From JASGIT01 sp047601665 (GTDB taxonomy: Bacteria; Pseudomonadota; Gammaproteobacteria; Burkholderiales; Burkholderiaceae_C): DNA of 64,000 nt. Made by a program: the position numbers and the translations under genes. Position 1 is the stretch's first letter. Each line of letters opens with the position of its first letter. This document shows positions 1 to 7,941 of this stretch, piece by piece. The notes under the pieces were generated by a model. It had not been told where the DNA came from. It saw nothing but the letters and a program-made list of their open reading frames with translations, and made no database searches. The DNA lies in contig JASGIT010000001.1 in assembly GCA_047601665.1 (NCBI GenBank), forward strand, positions 2,790,001 through 2,854,000. Reading direction: 5' to 3'.

Positions 1-1
1 G

Positions 2-540
2 AGGTCTTCGGCGACCGCTCGCACACGTTACGAGCCCGGCTATGTGCACGTGGACGTGAAGTACTTGCCCCAGATGCAGGACGAGCGCAGCCGACGCTAC
101 CTGTTCGTGGCCATCGACCGGGCCACGGGCTGGGTGTTCGTGCAACTCAAGGCCAACAAGACTGCGGCCAGTGCACGGGCCTTCCTCCAGGCACTGCACC
201 AAGCCTGCCCGATCAGGAGCACCAAGTTGCTGACCGACAACGGCAAGGAGTTCACCGACCGGCTGTTCGCCAGCAAGGCGCGTGAGGCTAGCGGCCACCA
301 TGAGTTCGACCAGCTGTGCCAGGAGTTGGGCATAGAGCACCGCCTGACCAAGCCCAGAACCCCCAGAACCAATGGCATGGTCGAGCGCTTCAATGGCCGC
401 ATCGCCGATGTTCTGAAGATGCATCAGTTCAACGGCCGAGAGGACTTGGAGCAGACCTTGATGGCCCTGTACAACTACCAACTGCCTCAGTCAGCGCTGG
501 GAGCAAAACCCCTGTGCAGACCATGAAAGACTGGCATCAG
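2..540 (+). pseudogene. IS481-family transposase, 3' part, frameshifted
   Basis: The reading frame is open from the window edge and carries the DDE integrase core. The beta-strand with HVDVKYLPQ and the TDNGKEF motif are visible, and the glutamate region reads PRTNGMVERFNGR. The frame breaks near base 498-503: the expected C-terminal segment (SKTPVQTMKDWHQS) continues in the +1 frame and homology then stops. The N-terminal helix-turn-helix half lies outside the window. One indel plus loss of the tail makes this a dead copy. Confidence 0.8.
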
Positions 541-1060
541 TCACCTGGTCGCAAGCATACGCGCTTCGGCGAGCCAGACCCAGGCCACAGGAGCCCAATC
601 GGAGCGGTCGGACTGGAGCATGGCATTGTCTTTAGGTATCTCCCCGAGGACACCCAGTCTGCAATCCTGGCAGCTCCCACCCAGGACATCAAGCATCAAC
701 TGGCGATGGCTGCCGGCGACGCTCTGCCCGTGATCGCGCAGATGCACGAGCACTTCATCGTGGCTCCCGCTCGCCGCTTGGCCAGTGGGGTGGCTTTTCC
801 CAAACTGGCCACGCTCGACGAGTTCCCTGTGCCCGGCGTGCTCAAGGAAACTGATCGCGTGTGGCTGCGCCCCAGCCAGCCTGTCACGGCCATCACACTC
901 CATGCGCGGCCCCATGGCCCCGCTGTGGTGGTGACCTATGCCGATGGACACGCACTGCACTTTCAGAGCAAGACGGCAGTTGCAATAGTGAGGAAGGGGC
1001 GAACAAGTTGCTGCGTCACATGCAGCGGGCTGCCTACATATTGGGACTCACGGGCGAAGA
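541..1060. other. Island filler with no recognisable gene
   Basis: The plus frame that picks up the IS481 tail stays open to about base 1335 and gives a conceptual peptide with stretches such as KETDRVWLRPSQPVTAITL. I do not recognise it, and no start codon with a ribosome-binding site precedes it. Another plus-frame stretch at about 1065-1240 (reading ERVIALPVARAG) is similarly anonymous. These may be gene scraps. I assign no function. Confidence 0.3.
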
Positions 1061-1249
1061 CTAGGCGAGTTCAAGGCCGAGCGGGTCATCGCGCTGCCCG
1101 TGGCGCGAGCCGGCGCCCGGCGGCATACAGGCCTGCTGGCCCAGATGCTCGTCAGTGTCGTGTCGTTCATCGACGCAGCGCTGGCCACCTCCAAGCGCAA
1201 GCCCAAGGCCGCCCAGGCCAAAGAATGGGGCCATCGTTCGCTCCCATGG

Positions 1250-1647
1250 GTTCACTGCTCGGGTGCTCAAACAGGCCGCAGCGAAAAGACCTTGAAAGGG
1301 ATGGGCCTGGCGCAGTTGTGCCAAGTACGGCGTGAGCACGTCGGACGGGGCGTTGCGCTGTTTCGCCAGGGCCTCGTAGTAGGATGAAGTGCCCTTCTCT
1401 CCGGCCTGCATGGCCGCAGTGGCGCGCTCGATGGAATTGATGATCGAGCGCGTGGCGCCGTCGAGCTTGTCGGCAGCGGCTGGGCCTTGTCGCCGATCTT
1501 TCCAACGGCGTCACTGGCCTTGCTGGCGCCGCGTTCGACTGCATCGCCCATCTTCTGGGCGTTTTGGCCGATCTGGGCGAACTTCGACGAGGCTTCGTCC
1601 TGCGCGCCGACGACGATATTGGCGTGTGGGTTGGTTCGTTCTGACAT
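1250..1647 (-). pseudogene. Phage tail tape-measure protein, N-terminal fragment, frameshifted
   Basis: The start at 1647 opens a frame reading MSERTNPHANIVVGAQDEAS followed by KFAQIGQNAQKMGDAV and KASDAVGKIGDKA. This has the low-complexity helical character of tape-measure N-termini. After about 55 codons homology jumps to another frame, which reads GEKGTSSYYEALAKQRN and then VLTPYLAQLRQA, a segment typical of tape-measure proteins. Homology ends near 1260. A normal tape-measure gene runs to several kilobases, so only the first 130 codons or so remain, with one frameshift. It is a remnant of a siphovirus-like tail module together with the DUF1799 fragment upstream. Confidence 0.65.
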
Positions 1648-1735
1648 GTTTTCGGTTTGCTGCGCGACGGTGTCGTTGCTGTCGTCTGGACTCCGCGCGG
1701 CGCGGCCCGCCGCATCATTTCAATGAGGTATGCCA

Positions 1736-2047
1736 ATGAACGCGAACGTGCGCGGCTTCAAGGCCGATTGGGTTGATCCGGACGATGCACCGGAACTGAC
1801 GGAAGAAATGCTGGAGCGGGGAGTCTTCTCTGTCGATGGCAAGCAGGTGTCGCGCGAGGAGTCTGCGGCGGCCTTCAAGAAGCGCATGGGGCGCCCGCCT
1901 GTTGCGGTGAAGCGGCCCACCCTGAACATGCGCATTGACCCGGACGTGCTGGAGGCGCTGAAGGCATCCGGACGCGGCTGGCAAACTCGGGTCAATGAGC
2001 TGCTGCGCGCCGACATCAAGGCCGGGCGGCTGAAGGCTATTTCGTAG
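1736..2047 (+). CDS. BrnA-family antitoxin, orphan
   Basis: A 103-residue protein with a charged N-terminal half. The C-terminal half reads RPTLNMRIDPDVLEALKASG and GWQTRVNELLRADI, which is the ribbon-helix-helix core of the BrnA/DUF4415 antitoxins. BrnA normally neutralises the BrnT ribonuclease and represses the brnTA promoter. No BrnT-like frame lies within 500 bases on either side, so this copy is an orphan. I chose the ATG at 1736 because GAGG at 1724-1727 has proper spacing to it; an ATG two codons upstream sits too close. It lies antisense to the decayed tail genes on both sides, so it was probably cargo in the prophage. Confidence 0.7.
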   Translation: MNANVRGFKADWVDPDDAPELTEEMLERGVFSVDGKQVSREESAAAFKKRMGRPPVAVKRPTLNMRIDPDVLEALKASGRGWQTRVNELLRADIKAGRLKAIS

Positions 2048-2049
2048 GC

Positions 2050-2365
2050 TTCGGCGCAAACTCTGTCGGTTGCCGCCGACTCCATGACCGACAGGGCGTC
2101 ATGCAGGCCGTTCCAGCCTTCGTTGTCCAGGCCAAGCCTGTCCATGAGCGGGTAGATGGCCTCCCATCGCAGGCCCGTGGGAACGCCCCCCCATGGCCGG
2201 GAACACCCACTTCGTGCCCGCGCGCTGGAACACGCTGAACGCCTGTTCGTTGTCGGGCCACACCTCGATGGCTTCGGTTTCGTAGTCTTCGAGCTCGAAG
2301 CCTTCGGAGCGGGCTTCGGCTTCGGTAATGGGTGGCTCGAACAGCGCGAGGGCCAGCGCCTTCAA
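2050..2365 (-). pseudogene. DUF1799 phage tail protein, frameshifted
   Basis: In the minus frame from about 2365 the product reads ALFEPPITEAEARSEGF, then EAIEVWPDNEQAFSVFQRAG and TKWVFPAMGG. The family's C-terminal block (GLRWEAIYPLMDRLGLD, then NGLHDALSVMESAATD) continues in a different frame. The break falls at the C-run near 2188-2195. DUF1799 proteins sit between the tail tube/chaperone genes and the tape measure in phages, and the tape-measure fragment is indeed just downstream. The probable TTG start at 2365 overlaps the stop codon of the fragment upstream. Confidence 0.6.
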
Positions 2366-2478
2366 TTTCCCAGGCGGCCTTGGTAGATGGCGCGGTTGTA
2401 GGCCGCGATGATGGTTTCCAGGGAGCCGGGCAGTTCGTCCTCCAGGTCGATCAGGGTGCCCGCGTTGAGCGGCTATTC
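2362..2478 (-). pseudogene. C-terminal scrap of a phage tail gene
   Basis: About 37 codons read LNAGTLIDLEDELPGSLETI and AAYNRAIYQGRLGN, then TGA at 2362-2364. The frame is closed upstream by an in-frame stop at about 2479, next to the IS5-like fragment, so only the C-terminus remains. The position directly before DUF1799 matches a tail-assembly or minor tail gene, but the scrap is too short to name. Confidence 0.4.
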
Positions 2479-2533
2479 CGCAGGCTAAGAGTGCAGCACA
2501 GCAGCGGCATCGCGGGCTGCCGCTGCTTTCGCC

Positions 2534-2881
2534 ATGGCGGCTTCGCTGCCCGAGAAAGCTCGGCTTGAACTGCAGGAACTGCTGCAGCGCGCGGGCCGCA
2601 TCCTGACCCAGGCACCCAAGGAAAAGCACAAGCTGTATGCCCTACATGCGCCCGAGGTGGAGTGCGTCAGCAAGGGCAAGGCCCGTACGCCGTACGAATT
2701 TGGCGTGAAGGTCAGCGTGGCCACGACCTTGAAGGAGGGGCTGGTGGTGGGCATGCGCTCCATGCCGGGCAACTCATACGACGCCCACACGCTGGCCGAA
2801 GCCCTGGAGCAAGTGGGCATCTTGACGGGCACCGATAGGCCACTGTCAACAGTCCACACAAGGCAGGAAAACGAAGAGTAG
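2534..2881 (+). pseudogene. IS5-like transposase, internal fragment
   Basis: The peptide reads KLYALHAPEVECVSKGKART, PYEFGVKVSVATTLKEGLVV and GMRSMPGNSYDAHTLAEALE. This is the central part of an IS5-group DDE transposase, in which the signature KAR.PYEFG.KVS is characteristic. Both the N-terminal part and the distal catalytic glutamate region are absent. Homology fades after LTGT near 2830 and the frame ends in unrelated sequence at 2881. The copy cannot be active. Confidence 0.7.
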
Positions 2882-2954
2882 GAATCGGCGTTAAGCAAGC
2901 TGGTAAGGCTTGACCGCAGGTACTGGGCATAGCACTGGGTTTTTAATTGTATTT

Positions 2955-3001
2955 CAGATATTTGACGTATATCTGTTTTTCAGCTATATTGCACATATCT
3001 G
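2955..3001 (+). promoter_or_regulatory. Twin 21-bp operators of hipBA
   Basis: Two similar inverted repeats of 21 bp lie at 2955-2975 and 2981-3001. Each begins with CAG and ends with ATATCTG; the first has perfect arms, CAGATAT and ATATCTG. They share 15 of 21 positions and start 26 bp apart. They occupy the AT-rich stretch just upstream of the hipB ATG at 3019. HipB-type repressors bind paired palindromes to autoregulate their operon, so these are the likely operators. Confidence 0.6.
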
Positions 3002-3018
3002 AATCCCGGGTATTCGCC

Positions 3019-3279
3019 ATGCCGCCGACGTCACATCCGCTGGTCACTACCGGCCAACTTGGCTCGATGCTGCAGGCCGCGCGTAAGGCCCAAGGGCTGA
3101 CCCAGTCGGCGCTGGCTGCTCGTATCGGCTTGAGTCAGTCGCGGGTCTCCCACTTGGAACTCAATGCCCACGAACTAAGCGTGGAGCAGCTTCTTGCATG
3201 GTGCGCAGCCCTGGGCCTAGAGTTGGCCGTGGGGGCCCGGGGCAAGGCTGCGGTGTCGTCGGCGACCACGGATTGGTGA
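3019..3279 (+). CDS. hipB: HipB-type antitoxin and repressor (XRE helix-turn-helix)
   Basis: 86 residues. The core reads LGSMLQAARKAQGLTQSALA followed by RIGLSQSRVSHLELN, a canonical HTH_XRE fold at about residues 10-70 with a short hydrophilic tail. The frame is open 24 codons further upstream, but that extension runs through the operators, so the ATG at 3019 is preferred. It is followed by hipA after one base. HipB neutralises HipA by direct binding and represses the operon through the palindromes upstream. The sequence looks intact in an otherwise decayed island. Confidence 0.8.
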   Translation: MPPTSHPLVTTGQLGSMLQAARKAQGLTQSALAARIGLSQSRVSHLELNAHELSVEQLLAWCAALGLELAVGARGKAAVSSATTDW

Positions 3280-3280
3280 A

Positions 3281-4621
3281 ATGGGGCGTCGATCGCACAG
3301 CCGCAGCCTGTCCATCTGGACCAACGGTGTTCACGTTGGCCGATGGACGATTCCCGCTCGTGGAGAGATGGAACTGCAGTATGACGCGGATTGGCTTGCT
3401 GCCGATATGGGCCGACCGCTGTCCTTGTCGCTGCCGTTCAATCTGCAGAACCTGCCGGTCAAGGGCGAGAAGGTTGCCAACTATTTCGACAACCTGCTTC
3501 CGGACAGTGACGCTATCCGGCGCCGGGTGGCCGAGCGATTCCGGACGGGCTCGACCGAGCCGTTCGATTTGCTGAAGGCCATCGGGCGCGATTGCGTGGG
3601 CGCCGTCCAGATCCTGGATGAGGACGAGGTGCCCACCGACTTCGATCACATCGAGGGCGTGCCCCTGTCCGAGGAGGATATCGAGCGGCACCTGATCGAA
3701 ACCGTTTCGCCGCAGGCCTTCGCTGCACGCCGAGACCCGGATGCGGACTTTCGCATCTCGCTAGCCGGTGCACAGGAGAAGACGGCTTTCCTGTGGTGGG
3801 GCGAGCGGTGGCTGGCGCCGCGCGGCGCCACGCCGACCAGCCACATCTTCAAGCTTCCGCTCGGTCTGATGGGCGGGCGGCGGGCGGACTTCAGCACGTC
3901 CGTCGACAACGAATGGCTGTGCTTGCGACTGCTGAAGGCATACGGACTGCCCGTGGCTGACGCCCGCATTGCGACCTTCGACCGACAGCGTGTGTTGGTG
4001 GTGGAGCGTTTCGACCGGCGCGTCGCACCCAATGGGCAGTGGCTCATGCGTCTGCCACAGGAAGACTTCTGCCAGGTCGAGGGCTGCTCGCCATTGCGCA
4101 AGTACGAGAACGAGGGCGGTCCAGGCCTCAAAGCCCTGTTTGGCACGCTGCGGCAATCGGTGAATGCCGAGGTCGATATGAAAACTCTGATGGCGGCGCA
4201 GGTGCTGTTCTGGTTGCTGCGAGCGCCCGACGGCCATGCCAAGAACTTCAGCATCCGACTTCTGGCACGCGGTCGTTTCCAGTTGGCCCCGCTGTATGAC
4301 GTGATGTCGGTCTACCCGGTGTTGGGCGAAGGTCCCAGCCAGTGGTCGCCGTATGAAATCAAGCTGGCGATGGCCTTGCTCGGCAAGAACCGGCACTACG
4401 AGATGCAAGGTGTCCAGCGCAGGCACTTCAACAGCACGGCGCAGAAAGTTGGCTACGCATCGACCGCTGAGCCGATCATCGAAGAACTTCTGGCTCGTAC
4501 TCCAGTGGCCATTGCTGAGGTGCAAGCCGAGTTGCCACAGGACTTCTCACCGCGTGTCCGCGATGCCATCCTGGGCGGGCTTGAGCAGGCAGCCAGAACA
4601 CTCGGTGGGATGCCGCCGTAA
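3281..4621 (+). CDS. hipA: HipA-type serine/threonine kinase toxin
   Basis: 446 residues, full length for the family. The N-subdomain contains GEKVANYFDNLLPDSDAIRR (about 62-81). The kinase core contains FRISLAGAQEKTAF, whose Ser160 corresponds to the autophosphorylated serine of E. coli HipA. Also present are APDGHAKNFSI with catalytic Asp317 and Asn322, and LAPLYDVMS with metal-binding Asp340. HipA phosphorylates glutamyl-tRNA synthetase in E. coli, or a related target in other families, and induces dormancy. No catalytic residue is missing. The start is one base after the hipB stop, so translation is probably coupled. Confidence 0.85.
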   Translation: MGRRSHSRSLSIWTNGVHVGRWTIPARGEMELQYDADWLAADMGRPLSLSLPFNLQNLPVKGEKVANYFDNLLPDSDAIRRRVAERFRTGSTEPFDLLKAIGRDCVGAVQILDEDEVPTDFDHIEGVPLSEEDIERHLIETVSPQAFAARRDPDADFRISLAGAQEKTAFLWWGERWLAPRGATPTSHIFKLPLGLMGGRRADFSTSVDNEWLCLRLLKAYGLPVADARIATFDRQRVLVVERFDRRVAPNGQWLMRLPQEDFCQVEGCSPLRKYENEGGPGLKALFGTLRQSVNAEVDMKTLMAAQVLFWLLRAPDGHAKNFSIRLLARGRFQLAPLYDVMSVYPVLGEGPSQWSPYEIKLAMALLGKNRHYEMQGVQRRHFNSTAQKVGYASTAEPIIEELLARTPVAIAEVQAELPQDFSPRVRDAILGGLEQAARTLGGMPP

Positions 4622-4629
4622 GCGTGTGA

Positions 4630-4905
4630 CCAGGCAGCGCCGCACCCCGCAAGACTCTGCCGCTCGGGAAGGCCGCCCACCAGCGGCACCAGCCGCTGGG
4701 CACTGCCTTGCACCAGCGCACGCAGCACTGCGGGCTCGGTGCGCTGCACCTTGGCATACAGCGCCGCCAGCGACACCGGCAGCCACTCGGCCATCTTGCG
4801 CGCCGCCGCGTGCAGCGAAGGCCGCAGCCCCAGTGTGACCAGCAGCATCAGTTCCACCACGCTGGAGAACAGCAGCTCGCGCGGATACTGGCGCAGCTTC
4901 GAGGC
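4630..4905 (-). pseudogene. IS4-like transposase, N-terminal fragment
   Basis: Reading from about 4900 downwards, the product is KLRQYPRELLFSSVVELMLL, then LGLRPSLHAAARKM and PVSLAALYAKVQRTEP, then VLRALVQGSAQRL. This resembles the first 90 residues or so of IS4-group transposases. The DDE catalytic residues come later in the family and are absent. The frame runs out into the 3' end of hipA. Its insertion appears to have removed the 5' part of the DUF1016 gene next to it. Confidence 0.5.
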
Positions 4906-5440
4906 GCGCAACCTGCGCCGCGTGATGCAGTTCGCCGAGCAGTTCCTGGACTTCGGGATTGTGTCGGCAGTGACTACACAATTGAGCTGGACGCACGTGG
5001 TCGAGGTGCTGCCGCTGAAAACGCCCGAAGCCCGCCTTTTCTACCTGAAAGAGGCGGAAACTCGCCAGCTTGGCACGCGCGAACTGCGCCAGCTCATCGC
5101 CCGCAAGGGGTTCGAGCGCCAGGAGATCGCCAACAGCCAATTGACGGAAGGCTCTGCCATTCCGCTCGACACCTTCAAAGCCCCCTATCTGCTGGACGTG
5201 CTTGGGTTGCACGACGGCTTTCTGGAGGCAGACCTGGAAGCTGCCGTGTTGCTGGAACTGGAGAGCTTCATTCTGGAGCAGGGAGGGGGCTTCACCTTCG
5301 TCGAGCGCCAGAAACGCATGATCATCGACGGCGAGGATTTTCACCTCGATCTGCTGTTTTTCCATCGCAGGCTGAGGCGACTGGTGGCGGTGGAATTGAA
5401 GATCGGCAAGTTCGAGGCCGCGCCCGGTCAGCAGCGGCTG
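4890..5440 (+). pseudogene. DUF1016 (YhcG-type) PD-(D/E)XK nuclease, truncated at both ends
   Basis: The segment reads RSFEARNLRRVMQFAEQF, LSWTHVVEVLPLKTPEARLF, DTFKAPYLLDVLGL, then MIIDGEDFHLDLLFFHRRLR and LVAVELKIGKFEAA. This is the middle and catalytic part of DUF1016, and the Asp in HLDLLFF plus Glu-Leu-Lys in VELKIG form the nuclease motif. The N-terminal DUF1016_N domain is replaced by the transposase fragment on the other strand. After KFEAA the frame enters unrelated sequence. Members of this family occur with restriction or mobile elements. This copy is broken. Confidence 0.65.
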
Positions 5441-5705
5441 GGCGACCGCATTGGTACGGCCCCTTGTGGACGGTGCGGTGGGCGTTTTTTGTTGTGCAGG
5501 TGTCGGGCATAGGTAGTCTGCGCTGTGTCTTACTCCTCTCCCCGGATGGCGGAACAGCACGAATCTTGCTCATCTGCGGTGACCATTTGGTACACTGCTC
5601 GCGCAGCAAGCGCGAAGGTTCTTGTTGTTCTCCCCGCGAACAGAGGGATGACGAGTGTTTTTTTGAGTGCTTGAATCTGTAAGTTGTTGATCTACATGGC
5701 GGCTG

Positions 5706-5755
5706 TTCGGGTTGCAAATCCGGTTAGACCAGTTCGACTCTGGTTCGCGCCTCCA
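5706..5755 (+). repeat. tRNA-Cys(GCA) 3' half, probable att duplicate
   Basis: Seen: the anticodon loop TTGCAAA (5712-5718, GCA anticodon) is flanked by a pairable TCGGG/TCCGG stem. A T-arm with ACCAG/CTGGT follows, then the 3' acceptor strand TCGCGCC, discriminator T and encoded CCA ending at 5755. The 5' acceptor strand and D-arm are absent: the bases before 5706 do not contain the required complement of TCGCGCC. The piece is therefore a 3' half only. Integrase attachment sites commonly span exactly the anticodon loop to the 3' end of a tRNA. Confidence 0.7.
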
Positions 5756-5785
5756 GAAAAATCCTTATACATCAACCACTTGCAG

Positions 5786-5809
5786 AGGCCGCCATCAAGC
5801 GGCCTTTTT
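5786..5809 (+). terminator. Rho-independent terminator after the tRNA-Cys remnant
   Basis: A perfect 7-bp stem, AGGCCGC (5786-5792) and GCGGCCT (5799-5805), encloses a 6-base loop and is followed by a T-run. It was probably the native terminator of the tRNA-Cys gene, kept at the chromosomal side of the island. It also separates the plus-strand island from the minus-strand methionine operon. Confidence 0.75.
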
Positions 5810-5848
5810 CATTGGCGCCTAAAATCGCCTCGCTTGTGGTGGGAGGCG

Positions 5849-6874
5849 TCACGCCGTGATGAACCGCTCCTTGGCCAGCCTCGTGCCTTCTGCCAGCGCT
5901 TTCAGCTTGCGCCACGCCACGTCCCGGCCCATCGGCGCCAGGCCGCAATTCGTGCACGGGAACAGCCGTTCCTTCGGCACGAACTCCAGTGCCCGGCCGA
6001 TGGTGTCAGCCACTTCCTCGGGTGTCTCTACCACGTCGCTGGCCACATCGATCGCGCCGACCAGCACGTCCTTGCCGGCCAGCAGCTTCATCAGGTCGGG
6101 CGGCACATGGGAGTGGATGCATTCCAGGCTCACCTGGTCGATGCGGCTCCTGGCCAATGCGGGGAACACTGTCTCGTACTGGCGCCATTCGTCGCCCAGC
6201 GTGCTCTTCCAATCGGTATTGGCCTTGATGCCGTAGCCGTAGCAGATGTGCACCGCCGTCGTGCAGGTCAGGCCCTGCGCCGCGCGTTCGAGCGCCTGCA
6301 CGCCCCAGTCGGCGGCATCCTTCATGTAGACGTTGAAGGCGGGCTCGTCGAACTGGATGATGTCCACGCCGTCGGCCTGAAGCGCCAGGGCTTCCTGGTT
6401 GAGCAACTCGGCGAAAGCGAAGGCCATCTTGACCTTGTCGCCGTAGAAGCGATCCGCCACAGTGTCGACGATGGTCATGGGGCCGGGCAGGGTGAACTTC
6501 AGCTTCTTTTTCGTGTGCGCGCGCGCCAGTTGTGCCTCGAAGGCATGTACGCGGCCCTTCAGGCGCAGGGCCGACACCACCTGAGGCACCATCGCGTCGT
6601 AGCGGTTGTCGCGGATGCTCATCTTCACCTTGTTCTCGAAGTCGATGCCCTCGACCTGCTCGAGGAAGCCGTGCACGAAGTGCTGTCGCGACTGCTCGCC
6701 GTCGCACACGATGTCCAGGCCCGCGTCTTCCTGGGCCTTGATCCACAGCAGGGTCGCGTCGGCCTTGGCCTGGCGAAGTGCGTCGCCTTCAGCCCTCCAC
6801 TGAGGCCAGAGCTTGTTGGTTTCAGCCAGCCAGGCTGGCTTCGGCAGGCTGCCGGCAATAGAGGTTTCAAACAT
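5849..6874 (-). CDS. mesD: Core methionine synthase, MetE C-terminal type (MesD-like)
   Basis: 341 residues, matching only the catalytic C-terminal half of cobalamin-independent methionine synthase. The zinc ligands are all visible: His209 and Cys211 (VHICYG), Glu251 (LECIHSH) and Cys310 (CTNCGL). The N-terminal folate-binding half of MetE is naturally missing. Start at 6874 (MFETSIAGSLPKP); an in-frame extension upstream lacks family sequence. It is the last gene of a three-gene operon, 38 bases after mesX. Known: core enzymes of the MesD family work with a DUF1852 protein (MesX) and are thought not to use methyl-tetrahydrofolate polyglutamate as MetE does. The methyl donor here is unproven. 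Confidence 0.8.
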   Translation of the reverse strand: MFETSIAGSLPKPAWLAETNKLWPQWRAEGDALRQAKADATLLWIKAQEDAGLDIVCDGEQSRQHFVHGFLEQVEGIDFENKVKMSIRDNRYDAMVPQVVSALRLKGRVHAFEAQLARAHTKKKLKFTLPGPMTIVDTVADRFYGDKVKMAFAFAELLNQEALALQADGVDIIQFDEPAFNVYMKDAADWGVQALERAAQGLTCTTAVHICYGYGIKANTDWKSTLGDEWRQYETVFPALARSRIDQVSLECIHSHVPPDLMKLLAGKDVLVGAIDVASDVVETPEEVADTIGRALEFVPKERLFPCTNCGLAPMGRDVAWRKLKALAEGTRLAKERFITA

Positions 6875-6912
6875 CAAAGGATTCCTTTCAAGCAACGATG
6901 GGTTTGGCGTGG

Positions 6913-7896
6913 TCAGAGCGCGAAATCGGCAGCCCACTGTTCAAGGACGTTCTTGTACGGCTTGATGAGGTGCTCCTCCGCAAACTTCCCCTGCTTGACG
7001 GCCAGTTGGCTGCGTTCTTCCCGGTCATAGACGATCTGCGTCAACGAGTAATCCGGGTGTTTCAGGCTCGGTTGATAGATTTTTCCTGCTGCAGAGTTGG
7101 CGTTGTAGATTTCGGGGCGATAAATCTTCTGGAAGGTCTCCATCGTGCTGATGGTTCCGATCAGCTCGAGATTCGTATAGTCGCCCAGCAGGTCGCCGTG
7201 AAAGTAGAAAGCCAAGGGCGCAACGCTGTTCGGCGGCATGAAGAAACGAACCTGCATCCCCATTTTTGCGAAGTAGTGGTCGGTCGAGGACAGTTCATTC
7301 TGCTGGTACTCGATGCCCAGCACAGGGTGCTGGCTCCCGGTCCGCCGGTAGGTCTTGCTGGTCGATGCGCTGATGCAGATGACAGGTGGCTTGCTGAAGC
7401 GCGCCTTGTATGCGCTCGAATTGGCAAACTGCCTGAACAGCTTGCCATGCAGGTCGCCAAAATCTTCCGGAACGCTGAATTCCGCGCGATGGGCGTTGTA
7501 GTCTGGAAGCAAGACGCTGAAGTCGTAGTCGCGCACATAGGAGGAGAAATTGTTCCCCACGATGCCGTCGATACGTTTGTTCGATTTCCTGTCGAAAATG
7601 CTGGTTTTCAGTATCTCGATCAACGGGAATGCGGCATTGCCATTCTGGGCGTCCACACTCATCTCGACGGAGATGATCTCCAGTTCGACAGCGTAGCGAT
7701 CTCCTGTCGGATTGTCCCAATGTGCCAGGTCATTGAAGCGGTTGTCGATCATCTTCAGCGTGTTGCGCAGGTTCTGCTGCCGGCTCGCTCCCCGGGCCAG
7801 GTTGGCAAAGTTGGTGGTGATGCGCGTGCTGTCCGATGGCTGATAGTTTTCATCGAAACAGATGCTCTTGAGGGTAAAGGTAAGTTCTTGGTTCAT
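6913..7896 (-). CDS. mesX: DUF1852 protein, MesX partner of the core methionine synthase
   Basis: 327 residues beginning MNQELTFTLKSICFDENYQP. It is a single DUF1852 domain with no signal peptide or membrane segment, so it is cytoplasmic. Conserved-looking blocks include DFSVLLPDYNAHRAEFSVPE and RTGSQHPVLGIEYQQNEL. Known: this family was named MesX because it is needed, with MesD, for methionine synthesis in aerobic bacteria; its chemistry is not settled. It lies between a flavin reductase gene (45 bases upstream) and mesD (38 bases downstream) on the same strand, which supports the assignment. Confidence 0.8.
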   Translation of the reverse strand: MNQELTFTLKSICFDENYQPSDSTRITTNFANLARGASRQQNLRNTLKMIDNRFNDLAHWDNPTGDRYAVELEIISVEMSVDAQNGNAAFPLIEILKTSIFDRKSNKRIDGIVGNNFSSYVRDYDFSVLLPDYNAHRAEFSVPEDFGDLHGKLFRQFANSSAYKARFSKPPVICISASTSKTYRRTGSQHPVLGIEYQQNELSSTDHYFAKMGMQVRFFMPPNSVAPLAFYFHGDLLGDYTNLELIGTISTMETFQKIYRPEIYNANSAAGKIYQPSLKHPDYSLTQIVYDREERSQLAVKQGKFAEEHLIKPYKNVLEQWAADFAL

Positions 7897-7941
7897 TGCG
7901 ATCTGGTGAACTGATTACTGGGATAAAAGCCGATGCCTGTT

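Larger units (their letters stand above)
1..5755. mobile_element. Decayed genomic island ending at a tRNA-Cys attachment site
   Basis: Seen: this stretch is a patchwork of broken transposases (IS481, IS5-like, IS4-like), phage-tail gene fragments, two toxin-antitoxin remnants or modules, and a doubly truncated nuclease. It stops precisely at a copy of the 3' half of tRNA-Cys. Everything to the right (from the terminator at 5786) is orderly core-type operons. Known: integrases often insert in the 3' end of tRNA genes and leave a duplicate of that end at the far side of the element. Inferred: the island extends left beyond the window towards an intact tRNA-Cys and an integrase. No integrase is visible here. 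Confidence 0.6.

Noticed and set aside
541..960. Minus-strand frame of 139 codons beside the IS481 remnant
   Set aside because: No family resemblance, no ribosome-binding site, and composition typical of noncoding high-GC DNA.
5640..5755. Complete tRNA-Cys gene
   Set aside because: No 5' acceptor strand complementary to TCGCGCC and no D-arm lie in the expected 35 bases upstream; only the 3' half is present.
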